This document shows, piece by piece, positions 17,629 to 26,754 of a DNA stretch of 64,000 nucleotides. Location: positions 2,294,001 through 2,358,000 of the forward strand of contig OY969722.1 in assembly GCA_963702165.1 (NCBI GenBank), given 5' to 3'. This stretch comes from Terrimesophilobacter sp963702165. GTDB lineage: Bacteria; Actinomycetota; Actinomycetes; Actinomycetales; Microbacteriaceae. A program made the translations under genes and the position numbers. A model generated the notes under the pieces. It did not search any database and was not told the origin of the DNA. It was given only the letters and a program-made list of their open reading frames with translations. Positions within the stretch are counted from its first letter, which is position 1; every line of letters starts with the position of its first letter.

Positions 17629-18552
17629 TCAGCGGGGCGGCAGGTGCACGCCCGCGATCATGCAGCGCACCGAACCGCCCGCGAGCTCGGCGGTGGGAAC
17701 CGGCACCGCGAGAATCTGGCTGCTCGCCTCGATAATCGCAAGCTGCTCGGCGGTGATGCAGTCCCTTGCGCGAGTCGACATCGCGAGCACGCGCCCACCG
17801 GTCCCGCTCAGCTCGATCGCATTGGCCGCGAATTCGTGCAGCTGGGTGCGCGTGAGTTCGACTACACGGCGTCCGGATGCGGCGAGCCGGTCGAGCAGAG
17901 CGGCCCGGCGACCGGCATCCGGAATCACTTCCGGCACGACCAGCGCGTACTCGGTGGCGATCGTCATCATCACGTTGGTGTGGTAGATCGGCGTGCCGGC
18001 GGCGTCCACGGCGTCGAAGATGAACGGCTCGTAGCCGAAGTCGGCGCAGAACCGCAGCACGGCACTGTCGTCAGCGCGCGGGGACCGCGCGACGTACGCC
18101 ACCCGCTCCGCGTGGTCGAGCACGAGGGAGCCGGTGCCCTCGAGAAACAGGTTCTCGCGCTCGAGCCCGCTGTAGTCGACGAAACCGGTGACCCGGTACT
18201 GCTCCTGCAGTTCTTGGATGATGTCGGCACGGCGCTCGCCGCGACGCTGCGGCGACCGCATCGGGTACACGGCGATCCGGCCGTCCTCGTGAGTCGACAG
18301 CCAGTTGTTCGGGAAGATCGCATCCGGCCGGTCCTCGCGCACGTCGTCGAAGAGGTGCACGGTGACGCCCTGTGCGCGCAGCGCCTCGGCGAGGGCGGTG
18401 GTCTCCGCGTACGCGCTTTCCGCGATCGCTGCCGGATCGTGCGCGTCATCGGACTGGAACGCGTTGTCGAGCGCGGTGTCCTGGTTGACGAAGAAGTGGT
18501 GCGGGCGCACCATGACCACCGCGGCCGGGGCGGATGCGCCGGGCTCGGTCAT
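17629..18552 (-). CDS. ctlX: Citrulline-utilisation hydrolase CtlX (amidinotransferase fold)
   Basis: A 307-residue member of the arginine deiminase/amidinotransferase superfamily matching CtlX. Visible signatures: VVMVRPHHFFVNQDTALDNA at the N-terminus, AIFPNNWLSTHEDG, FLEGTGSLVLDH (substrate-binding acidic residues), HTNVMMTI and LHEFAANAIEL (catalytic histidine region), and GGSVRCMIAGVHLP with the nucleophilic cysteine. It probably hydrolyses citrulline (ureido group) to give ornithine for the next enzyme. The ATG at 18552 overlaps the ocd stop by four bases, so the two are translationally coupled in an ocd-ctlX operon divergent from an AsnC regulator. Confidence 0.88.
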   Translation of the reverse strand: MTEPGASAPAAVVMVRPHHFFVNQDTALDNAFQSDDAHDPAAIAESAYAETTALAEALRAQGVTVHLFDDVREDRPDAIFPNNWLSTHEDGRIAVYPMRSPQRRGERRADIIQELQEQYRVTGFVDYSGLERENLFLEGTGSLVLDHAERVAYVARSPRADDSAVLRFCADFGYEPFIFDAVDAAGTPIYHTNVMMTIATEYALVVPEVIPDAGRRAALLDRLAASGRRVVELTRTQLHEFAANAIELSGTGGRVLAMSTRARDCITAEQLAIIEASSQILAVPVPTAELAGGSVRCMIAGVHLPPR

Positions 18553-19580
18553 GCCTGCTGCAGGCGCCTCGCCGAGACCTCGCCGAAAAGGTTCTTCGGG
18601 TCGGCCGGCTCGGCGACCAGGTCGATTTCGGTGAAGTAGTCGGTGCCCGCAAGCTGGTCGGACAGGTAGCGCAGCGCGGAGAAGTCTTCGATCGCGAAGC
18701 CGACCGAGTCGAATACCGTCACCTGCGCGGGCGCGACGCGACCCGGCTGAACCCCGGTCAGCACCTCCCACAGCTCGGTGACCCGGAAGTCCGCAGCGTG
18801 GTGCTGGATCTCGCCCTCGATGCGGCTCTGCTCGGTGTACTCGACGAAGACCTCTGCGCGGTCCAGGATTCCCGGGTCGAGTTCGGTCTTGCCCGGGCAG
18901 TCGCCGCCGATCGCGTTGATGTGCATGCCCTGCGTAACGAGGTCGTCGGTGAGGATGATCGCGTTGCGCTTGTCGGCGGTGCAGGTGGTCACGATGTCCG
19001 CCCCGCGCACGGCCTCGGCCACGCTGGAGGCGACGGTCACGCTGAAGCCGAGCCCGTCGATGTTCGCCACGAACTTCGCCGTCGCTTGGCGGTCCGTGTC
19101 GAAGACGCGCAGCTCCCGGATGCCCAGTGCGTCGCGGAAGGCGATCGCCTGGAACTCGGCCTGGGCGCCAGTTCCGATCATCGCCATGACGCGTGAGTCG
19201 GGGCGCGCCAGCACCTTGGCGGCCATCGCCGAGGTGGCTGCGGTGCGGACCGCGGTGAGGAGGGTCATTTCGGACAGGAGCACCGGATAGCCGGTGTGGA
19301 CATCCGCGAGCAGGCCGAAGGCCGTGACGGTCTGCAGGCCTGCTCGCGGATTGCCCGGGTGGCCATTGACGTATTTGAAGGCGTAGGTCTCTCCGTCGCT
19401 GGTGGGCATGAGCTCGATGACGCCCACCGGCGAGTGCGAGGCGACTCGCGGCGCGAGCTCGAAGCTGGGCCAGCGTCGGAAGTCGTTCTCGAGGTACTCG
19501 GTGAGGCCCGAGATCGCAGCCGCGACACCGGTTTCCGCGAGCCAGCGGGCCATGTTCTCGACGCCCACGAAGCGCACCAT
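18549..19580 (-). CDS. ocd: Ornithine cyclodeaminase
   Basis: Converts ornithine to proline with release of ammonia, using bound NAD. The 343-residue protein has the ornithine cyclodeaminase/mu-crystallin fold: YAFKYVNGHPGNPRAGLQTV (substrate site with lysine), SEMTLLTAVRTAATSAMAAK, dinucleotide motif MIGTGAQAEFQ and HINAIGGDCPGKTEL. ATG at 19580 is preceded by GGAGG. It is the first gene of the ocd-ctlX operon, facing an Lrp/AsnC gene. Together they give a citrulline-ornithine-proline route; the PutA-like protein at 5 kb might be thought the next step but lacks active-site residues. Confidence 0.92.
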   Translation of the reverse strand: MVRFVGVENMARWLAETGVAAAISGLTEYLENDFRRWPSFELAPRVASHSPVGVIELMPTSDGETYAFKYVNGHPGNPRAGLQTVTAFGLLADVHTGYPVLLSEMTLLTAVRTAATSAMAAKVLARPDSRVMAMIGTGAQAEFQAIAFRDALGIRELRVFDTDRQATAKFVANIDGLGFSVTVASSVAEAVRGADIVTTCTADKRNAIILTDDLVTQGMHINAIGGDCPGKTELDPGILDRAEVFVEYTEQSRIEGEIQHHAADFRVTELWEVLTGVQPGRVAPAQVTVFDSVGFAIEDFSALRYLSDQLAGTDYFTEIDLVAEPADPKNLFGEVSARRLQQA

Positions 19581-19699
19581 GTCGTACCTCCAGTTAGTTC
19601 GACTCAACAATATTCTTGGCGATCTGCAACGGCAATGAGCAAGCAGCCAGCAGACCGCACATCGAATAGTCATTCTGGTAAGTGCAGCTAAGCATCCTG

Positions 19700-19705
19700 T
19701 AACCT
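19700..19705 (+). promoter_or_regulatory. Probable leaderless promoter -10 box (asnC)
   Basis: TAACCT, then CGGCTGC, then ATG at 19713. It lies in the 132-base divergent region shared with ocd. Confidence 0.5.
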
Positions 19706-19712
19706 CGGCTGC

Positions 19713-20144
19713 ATGGCACAACTCGACGACCTCGACCGGCAGCTGATTTCCGCCCTCCGCGCCGACGGTCGGGAACCGGTGACGACCCTCGCGAAGCGGC
19801 TGGGAGTGAGCCGGGCGACGGTGACCAGCCGCATCGACCGGCTCGTCGATTCCGGAGTCGTCCTGGGCTTCACGGTGCGGGTTCGCGAGGAGGCGCAGGT
19901 GGATCAGCTGCGCGCCATCTCGCTCATCTCGGTCGAGGGCAGGTCGACGAACGCGGTCATCCACGAGTTGCGCGGCCTGCCGGAGGTGCATGCGCTGTAC
20001 TCCACCAACGGCGGCTGGGATCTGGTCGCCGAGCTCCGGGTGAGCAGCCTGCAGGACTTCGACCACCTACTCGGCGAGATCCGCTCGGTTGAGGGAGTGC
20101 TCAACAGCGAGACCAGCATTCTGCTCAGTTCCGTCCTGCGCTGA
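19713..20144 (+). CDS. Lrp/AsnC-family transcriptional regulator
   Basis: A 143-residue amino-acid-responsive DNA-binding protein. Residues 1-60 form the winged HTH (DDLDRQLISALRADGREPVT, AKRLGVSRATVTSRIDRLVD), and the rest is the RAM ligand-binding domain (LPEVHALYSTNGGWDLVAEL). It is divergent from ocd-ctlX across 132 bases, so it most likely controls that operon in response to arginine, citrulline or ornithine; this is inference from position. The gene appears leaderless. Confidence 0.92.
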   Translation: MAQLDDLDRQLISALRADGREPVTTLAKRLGVSRATVTSRIDRLVDSGVVLGFTVRVREEAQVDQLRAISLISVEGRSTNAVIHELRGLPEVHALYSTNGGWDLVAELRVSSLQDFDHLLGEIRSVEGVLNSETSILLSSVLR

Positions 20145-20201
20145 ACGGCACCTGCGAGCGGTTTGGCGATCGCAGGATCACAACGTAGATTCGCGGAAGC
20201 G

Positions 20202-22379
20202 ATGGACAGTTCACTCCGTCCGTGGCCCGCGCTCTGGGCGCTGGTCATCGGATTCTTCATGATTCTGGTCGACACCACGATCGTGTCGGTGGCGAACCCG
20301 AGCATCATGAAGAGTCTCGGCACCGACATCAACTCGGTGATCTGGGTGACCAGCGCGTACCTGCTCGCGTACGCGGTGCCGCTGCTCATCACCGGCAGGC
20401 TCGGCGACCGGTTCGGGCCGAAGCGCCTCTACCTGACAGGGCTGGTGGTGTTCACGCTGGCGTCGGTCGGGTGCGGACTGTCCGGCTCGATCGGGCTGCT
20501 GATCGCTGCGCGGGTGTTCCAGGGCCTGGGTGCGGCGCTGATGACGCCACAGACCATGGCGATCATCACGCGCATCTTCCCGCCGGATCGACGCGGGGTC
20601 GCGATGGGTCTGTGGGGTGCGGTAGCCGGCATCGCCACGCTCGTCGGTCCGATGCTCGGCGGCATCCTGGTCGACAGCCTCGGCTGGGAATGGATCTTCT
20701 TCATCAACGTGCCGGTCGGCATCGTGGCGTTCCTGCTCGCGATCCGGTTCGTGCCGCGACTGCCCACCCACCAGCACCGGTTCGACATCATCGGCGTCGT
20801 GCTCAGCGCGGTCGGGATGTTCCTGCTGGTCTTCGGCCTGCAGGAGGGCGAGACCTACGATTGGGGCACGATCGTCGGCCCGATCACGGTGTGGGGACTG
20901 ATCATCTCTGGAATCGTCGTGCTCGCGATCTTCGTGGGGTGGCAGGCGGTCAACAAGGGGGAGCCGCTGCTGCCGCTCAGCCTGTTCCGCGACCGCAACT
21001 TCTCGCTGGCGAGCGTCGCCATCTCCGTGACCGGGCTGTCGGTGACGACCATGTCGCTGCCGCTGATCTTCTACTTCCAACTCGTGCTCGGATACACCCC
21101 GACCCAGTCCGCGCTCATGATCGTGCCGATGGCGGTGATTTCCGGCGCGCTCGCCCCGATCGCCGGACGCCTCGCCGACCGCGTGAACCCCCGCAACCTG
21201 GCGTTCTTCGGCGCGACCATGATGGGGCTCGCACTGGTCGCCTACTCACTGCTGATGCGCCCGGATGCCGAGGCGCTGCCCCTGCTGCTGCCGAGCGCGA
21301 TGCTCGGCGTCGCAAACGCGTTCATCTGGTCTCCGCTGTCGACGACCGCCACCCGCAACCTGCCGCAGCACCGCGCTGGCGCGGGATCCGGGGTCTACAA
21401 CACCATGCGCCAGGTCGGAGCGGTGCTCGGCAGCGCGTCGATCGCGGCCATCATCAGCTACCGGTTGTCGGTCGAGCTGCCCGGCGCATCCGTCAACCTG
21501 GCGGCCGGCGAAGCGCTGCCGGCTGCCCTCCACGAAGGCTTCAGCGCGGCCATGTCACAGGCGATTCTGCTGCCGGCGATCGCGTCATTCGTCGGCGCGT
21601 TTGTCGTGCTGTTCTTCGCGAAACCGGTGCAGACGATCGTGTGGGACGAGGTCTGGACCGCCATTCCGATTCTCGTGGTGATGGCGCTGTGGCAGGCGAT
21701 CGCACTTGCGCAGATCATCCCCGCGGCGTTCTTTCCGCCCTTGGAGAAGGTCTTCGGTGCCATAGTCGAACTCTCCGCCAACGGCACACTGTGGACGGAC
21801 ATTGGAAGCTCCATGTACCGCCTCGCGATCAGTGTTGTCGTGGGAATCCTCATCGGCACCACGGTCGGCCTCCTCATGGGAACCCAGCGGATCATCGAGC
21901 GTGCGCTGCTGCCGATCATGAACTTCGGCCTCGCGGTCCCGGGAATCGCCTTGGTGCCATTGGCCATCCTCATATTCGGCCTGTCGGACCTCACGCTCAT
22001 CGCCATCCTCATCATCGAGGTGATCTGGGTCACGATGCTCAATACCTGGACCTCGGTGAAGTCGGTTGATCAGCGGTATATCGATGCCGCGCGCACCATG
22101 GGCACCGGAAGGGTCGAGATGTTTATTCGGGTTCTGCTGCCTGGGGCGCTCGTGGGCATCATCGGGGGTTACCGTCTGGCCTTCTCGCGCGGCTGGCGAA
22201 TCCTTGTTGCCGGGGAAATGCTCACCGGTGTCGCAGGTGGACTCGGATACCGCATCTTCGAGGCGCGGGAGTACTTCCGTTCTGACATCGTCTACGGGGG
22301 CATCCTCGTGATCGGTGTGATCGGGCTGCTGCTCGATCGGGTGGTTCTGAAGTCTTTGGAGCAGAACGTCAGGCGCTGA
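20202..22379 (+). CDS. In-frame fusion: DHA2-type MFS exporter plus SsuC/TauC-type ABC permease
   Basis: A 725-residue double transporter. Residues 1-475 are a DHA2 (EmrB/QacA-like) 14-helix exporter: VDTTIVSVANPSIMKSLG, TGRLGDRFGPKRLYLTGLVV (motif A), VFQGLGAALMTPQTMAII and MGLWGAVAGIATLVGPMLGG (motif C). At about 21640, directly after VVLFFAKP, the frame enters a complete ABC inner-membrane permease of the nitrate/sulfonate/taurine class: TM1 VWTAIPILVVMALWQAIAL, then the coupling loop DAARTMGTGRVEMFIRVLLP, the EAA motif. No ATPase or binding protein is nearby. The permease half has noticeably more A/T-ending codons, suggesting separate origin. ATG 20202 has GCGGAAG upstream. A deletion fusion, real chimera or assembly join are all possible. 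Confidence 0.85.
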   Translation: MDSSLRPWPALWALVIGFFMILVDTTIVSVANPSIMKSLGTDINSVIWVTSAYLLAYAVPLLITGRLGDRFGPKRLYLTGLVVFTLASVGCGLSGSIGLLIAARVFQGLGAALMTPQTMAIITRIFPPDRRGVAMGLWGAVAGIATLVGPMLGGILVDSLGWEWIFFINVPVGIVAFLLAIRFVPRLPTHQHRFDIIGVVLSAVGMFLLVFGLQEGETYDWGTIVGPITVWGLIISGIVVLAIFVGWQAVNKGEPLLPLSLFRDRNFSLASVAISVTGLSVTTMSLPLIFYFQLVLGYTPTQSALMIVPMAVISGALAPIAGRLADRVNPRNLAFFGATMMGLALVAYSLLMRPDAEALPLLLPSAMLGVANAFIWSPLSTTATRNLPQHRAGAGSGVYNTMRQVGAVLGSASIAAIISYRLSVELPGASVNLAAGEALPAALHEGFSAAMSQAILLPAIASFVGAFVVLFFAKPVQTIVWDEVWTAIPILVVMALWQAIALAQIIPAAFFPPLEKVFGAIVELSANGTLWTDIGSSMYRLAISVVVGILIGTTVGLLMGTQRIIERALLPIMNFGLAVPGIALVPLAILIFGLSDLTLIAILIIEVIWVTMLNTWTSVKSVDQRYIDAARTMGTGRVEMFIRVLLPGALVGIIGGYRLAFSRGWRILVAGEMLTGVAGGLGYRIFEAREYFRSDIVYGGILVIGVIGLLLDRVVLKSLEQNVRR

Positions 22380-22382
22380 GCG

Positions 22383-23258
22383 TCAGGCGTCGGCCGTGAC
22401 GCGCACCAGGTTGGCCCACGGGTCGTCGAAGCGCACTTCGTTGCCGTCGTCCTTGAACTGCACGCCGCGCGCGCCGAGCCGGTCGCTGAGAGCGCCCAGG
22501 TCGTCCTTCGTCGGCACCGAGATGGACACCTCGCCGAGGCCGAGCGCGGGGGTGCGCGTGCCCGCACCCGAGGAGTGCCAGGTGTTCATGCCCAGGTGGT
22601 GGTGGTAGCCGCCCGCGCTCACGAACAGCGCCTGCGTGCCGTACTCGATGGTGATCTCGAAGCCGACCGTGTCGACATAGAACTGCTTGGCGGTCGGAAT
22701 GTCGCCGACCTTCAGGTGCACGTGGCCGACATACGCGTCACCCTCGCTGGTCGCGTGAGCGGTGCCCTGCTCGGTGAGGTTCTCCTGCAGGAAGCGGTTG
22801 GGGTCGAGGAAGACGGTGCCCATGTGAACGGAGCCGTTGTTCCATTGCCAGGTCGAGGGGTCGGTGTCCCAGTACAGCTCGACGCCGTTGCCCTCCGGGT
22901 CGTCGAAGTAGAAGGCGTTGCTCACGAAGTGGTCGGATGACCCGGTGAAGGTCTGCGGGTACTTGCGTGCAACCGAGTACACGGAGGCCGCGAGGTCGCT
23001 CTTCTTGTCGAACACGAAGGCCGTGTGGAAGAGGCCCGCGGCGGACTCGGGCGCGTGCTTGAGCTCCGGCGCGACCTGCAGCACCAGCGACGGACGACCC
23101 GGGCGGCCGAGCACCGCGCTGTCGCCGTCCTGGGCGAGGAGGTCGAGCCCGACACCGAGTTGGTAGTAGGCGATCATGCGGTCGAGGTTCGCAACCTTGA
23201 GGGTCACCGCACCCATGGCGGTGCCTGCAGAGAGGATGTCTGGTGCTGTTGTAGTCAT
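22383..23258 (-). CDS. VOC-family (catechol 2,3-dioxygenase-like) protein
   Basis: A 291-residue vicinal-oxygen-chelate metalloprotein with two glyoxalase-like modules. Metal-ligand candidates are in TAMGAVTLKVANLDRMIAYY and YVGHVHLKVGDI (His), GYHHHLGMNTWHS (His), and VELYWD and NLVRV (C-terminal acidic position region). Such proteins are usually called CatE-like; some are extradiol dioxygenases, others isomerases or resistance proteins, and the substrate here is not indicated. ATG 23258 has AAGGAAG upstream. It converges with the MFS-ABC fusion gene (3 bases between stops). Confidence 0.85.
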   Translation of the reverse strand: MTTTAPDILSAGTAMGAVTLKVANLDRMIAYYQLGVGLDLLAQDGDSAVLGRPGRPSLVLQVAPELKHAPESAAGLFHTAFVFDKKSDLAASVYSVARKYPQTFTGSSDHFVSNAFYFDDPEGNGVELYWDTDPSTWQWNNGSVHMGTVFLDPNRFLQENLTEQGTAHATSEGDAYVGHVHLKVGDIPTAKQFYVDTVGFEITIEYGTQALFVSAGGYHHHLGMNTWHSSGAGTRTPALGLGEVSISVPTKDDLGALSDRLGARGVQFKDDGNEVRFDDPWANLVRVTADA

Positions 23259-23370
23259 GGGCTCACTTCCTTGAACGTTCAACTATCGTACGGGACAACG
23301 CGCGCGATGGCCAGAGCATTCCCGAGTCTCGCGTGCTTTCTCAGGTGTGGAGGAGCGGAGGTCGGCGCGC

Positions 23371-23442
23371 TGTTCCGGCGGACCGCCGCCGCTCCGGACA
23401 TGCGCGCCAGGTGCGCCGGGCGCGGATGTCCGCACGGGGCGC
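23371..23442. repeat. Intergenic repeat, family D copy 1
   Basis: Contains GTGCGCCGGGCGCGGATGTC and flanking CTCCGGACA/TGTCCGCA arms also found at 51684-51761. Lies between minus-strand VOC and purC genes. Confidence 0.7.
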
Positions 23443-23472
23443 GTCGCGCGGGAAGGGCTCAGCCCCGAGCCC

Positions 23473-24336
23473 CTACGCGGTCAGGCGCGTGATCAGCTCG
23501 CGGTACCGGTCCGCAGTGAGCTGCACGACGTCATCCGGCAGCGCAGGCGGTTCGCCGTGCTGGTCCCAGTTCGCCTTCAGCCAGTCCCGCACGACCTGCT
23601 TGTCGAAGCTCACGCCGCGCTCGCCGCGCTGCCAGGCGGCGAGGTCCCAGTATCGGCTGCTGTCGGAGGTCAGCACCTCATCGGCGAGCGTCACCGTGCC
23701 GTGGTCGTCGCCGAACTCGAACTTGGTGTCCGCGAGAATCAGCCCGCGCTCCTCGGCGATCCCGGACGCCCTCGCGAACGTCGCGAGGGACAGGTCCCGC
23801 AGCTGGGAGGCCACCTTTTCGCCGACCAGCTCGACGGTGCGCTCGTAGGTGATGTTCTCGTCGTGCAGGCCGAGGGGAGCCTTCCAGGCGGGGGTGTAGA
23901 TCGGCTCCGGCAGGCGATCGCCGTCGTTCAGCCCCGCAGGCAGCGGCACACCGCACACGCTCTGGCTGCGTGAGTATTCGACCCAGCCGCTGCCGGACAG
24001 GTAGCCGCGCACCACACACTCGATCGGGTACATCTCGAGGCGCTTCACGACCATGGCGCGCCCGGCCACGGCATCCGGGACCTGCCCGCCCGCGCTGACC
24101 GCGGTCGATGAGATCACGTGGTTCGGCAGGTCGAGCCGCTCGAACCACCACAGGCTGAGCGTCGTCAGCAGGGCGCCCTTGTCGGGGATGCCCGGCTCGA
24201 GCACGTGGTCGAAGGCACTCACCCGGTCGCTGGCGACCATGAGCAGCCCGGATGCGTCGGGAGACTCGTACAAGTCGCGTACCTTGCCGGAGTAAGCGAG
24301 CGTCCAGCCGTCCAGTTCCTGAGCCACCTGCCCCAT
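23473..24336 (-). CDS. purC: Phosphoribosylaminoimidazole-succinocarboxamide synthase
   Basis: Condenses CAIR with aspartate (SAICAR synthase) in purine synthesis. The 287-residue product shows GWTLAYSGKVRDLYESPD, MVASDRVSAFDHVLEPGIPD, VVRGYLSGSGWVEYSRSQSV (the GYLxGSGW signature) and LADTKFEFG, all normal for PurC. ATG at 24336 with GGGGAA upstream. It stands alone on the minus strand, not in an operon with purSQL. Confidence 0.96.
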   Translation of the reverse strand: MGQVAQELDGWTLAYSGKVRDLYESPDASGLLMVASDRVSAFDHVLEPGIPDKGALLTTLSLWWFERLDLPNHVISSTAVSAGGQVPDAVAGRAMVVKRLEMYPIECVVRGYLSGSGWVEYSRSQSVCGVPLPAGLNDGDRLPEPIYTPAWKAPLGLHDENITYERTVELVGEKVASQLRDLSLATFARASGIAEERGLILADTKFEFGDDHGTVTLADEVLTSDSSRYWDLAAWQRGERGVSFDKQVVRDWLKANWDQHGEPPALPDDVVQLTADRYRELITRLTA

Positions 24337-24401
24337 TATTCCCCGGGTGGGTGCATGCGCTGCCGCAAACCGGGCATCCGGACTCCTGAAATGATGGAGG
24401 G

Positions 24402-25560
24402 GTGACAGGAGTTGAGGGGCCGCTGGCCGGTGTGCGGGTCGCCGACTTCTCGCGCGTGCTCGCCGGGCCGTACGCGACCATGATGCTCGCCGACCTGGGT
24501 GCGGACGTCATCAAGATCGAATCGACGGCGGGCGATGACACCCGCCACTGGGTGCCGCCGGTGGACGAGTCGGGCACCGGCACCTATTTCGCGAGCGTGA
24601 ACCGCAACAAGCGGTCGGTCGTGTGCGACCTGCGCAGCGACGGCGGCAGGCAGCGCGCGCTCGACCTCGCGGTGGGCGCCGACATCGTGGTGGAGAACTT
24701 CCGGCCCGGGACCATGGAGTCGTTCGGCCTCGGCTACGACACCCTGAGTGCCCGCAACCCGCGACTGGTCTACGCGTCGATCACCGGCTTCGGTTCCGGC
24801 GCCGGCGCCGAGCTGCCCGGCTATGACCTGCTGGTGCAGGCGGTCGGCGGCCTGATGAGCATCACCGGGGAAGCGGAGGGCGAGCCGACCAAGGCCGGAG
24901 TCGCACTCGTCGACGTGCTCACCGGGCTGAACGCGAGCGCCGGGATTCTCGCGGCGCCTGCGTCACGCTGAGCGCACCGGCGCGGGCCAGCGCGTCGAGG
25001 TGAACCTGCTGTCATCACTCCTGGCCGGGCTCGTCAACCAGGCGAGCAGCACCATCGCGACCGGCGTCTCGCCGGAGCGGATGGGCAACGCGCACCCGAG
25101 CATCGCACCGTACGAGACGCTGCACACCGCAGACGTCCCCATCGCGGTCGCGGTCGGCAACGACCGGCAATTCCGTGACCTCGTCACCGTGCTGGGCAGC
25201 CCGGCGCTCGCCGACGACCCGCGGTTCGCCGACAACGCGTCGCGTGTCGCCAATCGCGGCGCGCTGCGCGAACAGCTCGAGCGTGGCGCTGGCCGACCGC
25301 CCCGCGGACGAGTGGGTGTCGCTGCTCACCGCCGCGCGCGTGCCGGCAGGGCGGGTCAACACCATCACCGAGGCCTTCGCGCTCGCCGGCGAGCTCGGCC
25401 TCGGCAGCGTGATCGAGCTGACCGACGAAACCACCGGCGCCACAGTGCGCCAGGTCGCCAACCCGCTCACGTTCTCCGTCACGCCGACCGGCTACCGCAG
25501 TCCGCCGCCGCGTCTTGGCGGGCATCCGGATGCCCACTGGCGCAGCCGACCTCCCGAAAT
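24402..25560 (+). pseudogene. Family III (CaiB/BaiF) CoA-transferase, frameshifted
   Basis: Moves CoA between acyl acceptors. The GTG at 24402 (GGAGGG upstream) gives GPLAGVRVADFSRVLAGPYA, ADLGADVIKIESTAGDDTRH, SVNRNKRSVVCDLRS with the usual acceptor region, and VVENFRPGTMESFGLGYD. One-base shifts at about 24958 and about 25280 separate the middle (RVEVNLLSSLLAGLVNQASS) and C-terminal (ALADRPADEWVSLLTAARVP) parts. The end is probably at the TGA near 25557. It is directly upstream of a glutaryl-CoA dehydrogenase-like gene, so succinyl-CoA:glutarate CoA-transferase is the best guess. Likely sequence errors. Confidence 0.78.
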
Positions 25561-25582
25561 GACACCAACGATTGGGGCCGAT

Positions 25583-26750
25583 ATGGCTGACCTGACCACC
25601 GACCAACTCCTCGGTCTCGAGCTCATGCTGAACGAGGAGGAGCTCGCTTGGCAGCAAAGGGCGCGCACGTTCGCCCGCGAGCGCATCGAGCCGGTGATCG
25701 ATGCCGACTTCGAGGATCGCCGCTTCCGCAAGGAACTGGTGGCGGAGCTCGGTGCGGCCGGCTTCCTCGGGATGCACCTGACCGGTTACGGCGCGGCCGG
25801 CGCCAGCGCGGTCAGCTACGGCCTGGTCTGCCTGGAGCTCGAGGCGGCGGACAGCGCCTGGCGCACCCTCGTCTCGGTGCAGGGATCGCTCGCGATGTCG
25901 GCGATTGCGAAGTTCGGCTCCGACGAGCAGAAGGAGCAGTGGCTGCCCGGCATGGTCGCGGGCACCCTGATCGGATGCTTCGCGCTGACCGAACCGGCAT
26001 CCGGCAGCGATCCGGCGTCGATGCAGACCCAGCGCGCGGCGCGACGGCGACGACTGGGTGCTCACCGGCGCCAAGCGCTGGATCGGACTGGCGAGCGAAG
26101 CGGATGTCGCGATCGTCTGGGCGGCGACCGACGACGGCGTGCGCGGTTTCGTCGTGCCGACCGACACCCCCGGCTTCCGGGCGGAGCCGATCGGCGGCAA
26201 GCTCTCGATGCGCGCCTCGGTGCAGTGCGACGTGTTCTTTGATGAGGTGCGGCTGCCGTCGGCCGCGATGCTGCCGGATGCGCGTGGCCTGTCCGGTCCG
26301 TTCGGATGCCTGAACGAGGCGCGGTACGGCATCGCGTGGGGAGTCATGGGGGCTGCGCGCAGCTGCCTGGAGGCGGCAGTCGATCGCTCGAAGGCGCGTG
26401 AGGCGTTCGGGAAGCCGATCGGTGGCACCCAGCTGGTGCAGAAGAAGCTCGCCGACATGTTCCTCGAGTACGAGAAGGGTCTGCTGCTCGCGCTGCAGCT
26501 CGGTCGCCGGAAGGATGCTGGCACCCTCTCGATCGAGCAGATCAGCGTGGGCAAGCTCAACAACGTTCGCGAGGCGCAGAAGATCGCGCGCACGGCCCGC
26601 TCCATCCTCGGTGGTGACGGCATCACCGACGAGTTCCCGGTCATGCGCCACATGGCGAACCTCGAGGCGGTCGCGACCTACGAGGGCACCGACGAGATCC
26701 ACACCCTCGTGATCGGCCGAGCGCTCACCGGCATCGCGGCCTACCGCTAG
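25583..26750 (+). pseudogene. Acyl-CoA (probably glutaryl-CoA) dehydrogenase, one frameshift
   Basis: FAD-dependent oxidation of an acyl-CoA. The N-terminal half (LGLELMLNEEELAWQQRART, GSLAMSAIAKFGSDEQKEQW, GCFALTEPASGSDPASM) reads from ATG 25583 to about 26040; the rest (LTGAKRWIGLASEADVAIVW, NEARYGIAWGVMGAARSCLE, LGGDGITDEFPVMRHMANLE, YEGTDEIHTLVIGRALTG) is shifted by one base. The EARYGIAWG region and the YEGTDEIH glutamate are like glutaryl-CoA dehydrogenase, which also decarboxylates to crotonyl-CoA. Follows the CoA-transferase and probably acts with it on glutarate. Total about 388 codons, normal length. Confidence 0.82.
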
Positions 26751-26754
26751 CGGC

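Noticed and set aside
25560..25583. A fusion of the CoA-transferase and acyl-CoA dehydrogenase genes
   Set aside because: The read-through depends on a frame set by an upstream one-base shift; a TGA in a neighbouring frame at about 25557 and the conserved start at 25583 indicate separate genes.
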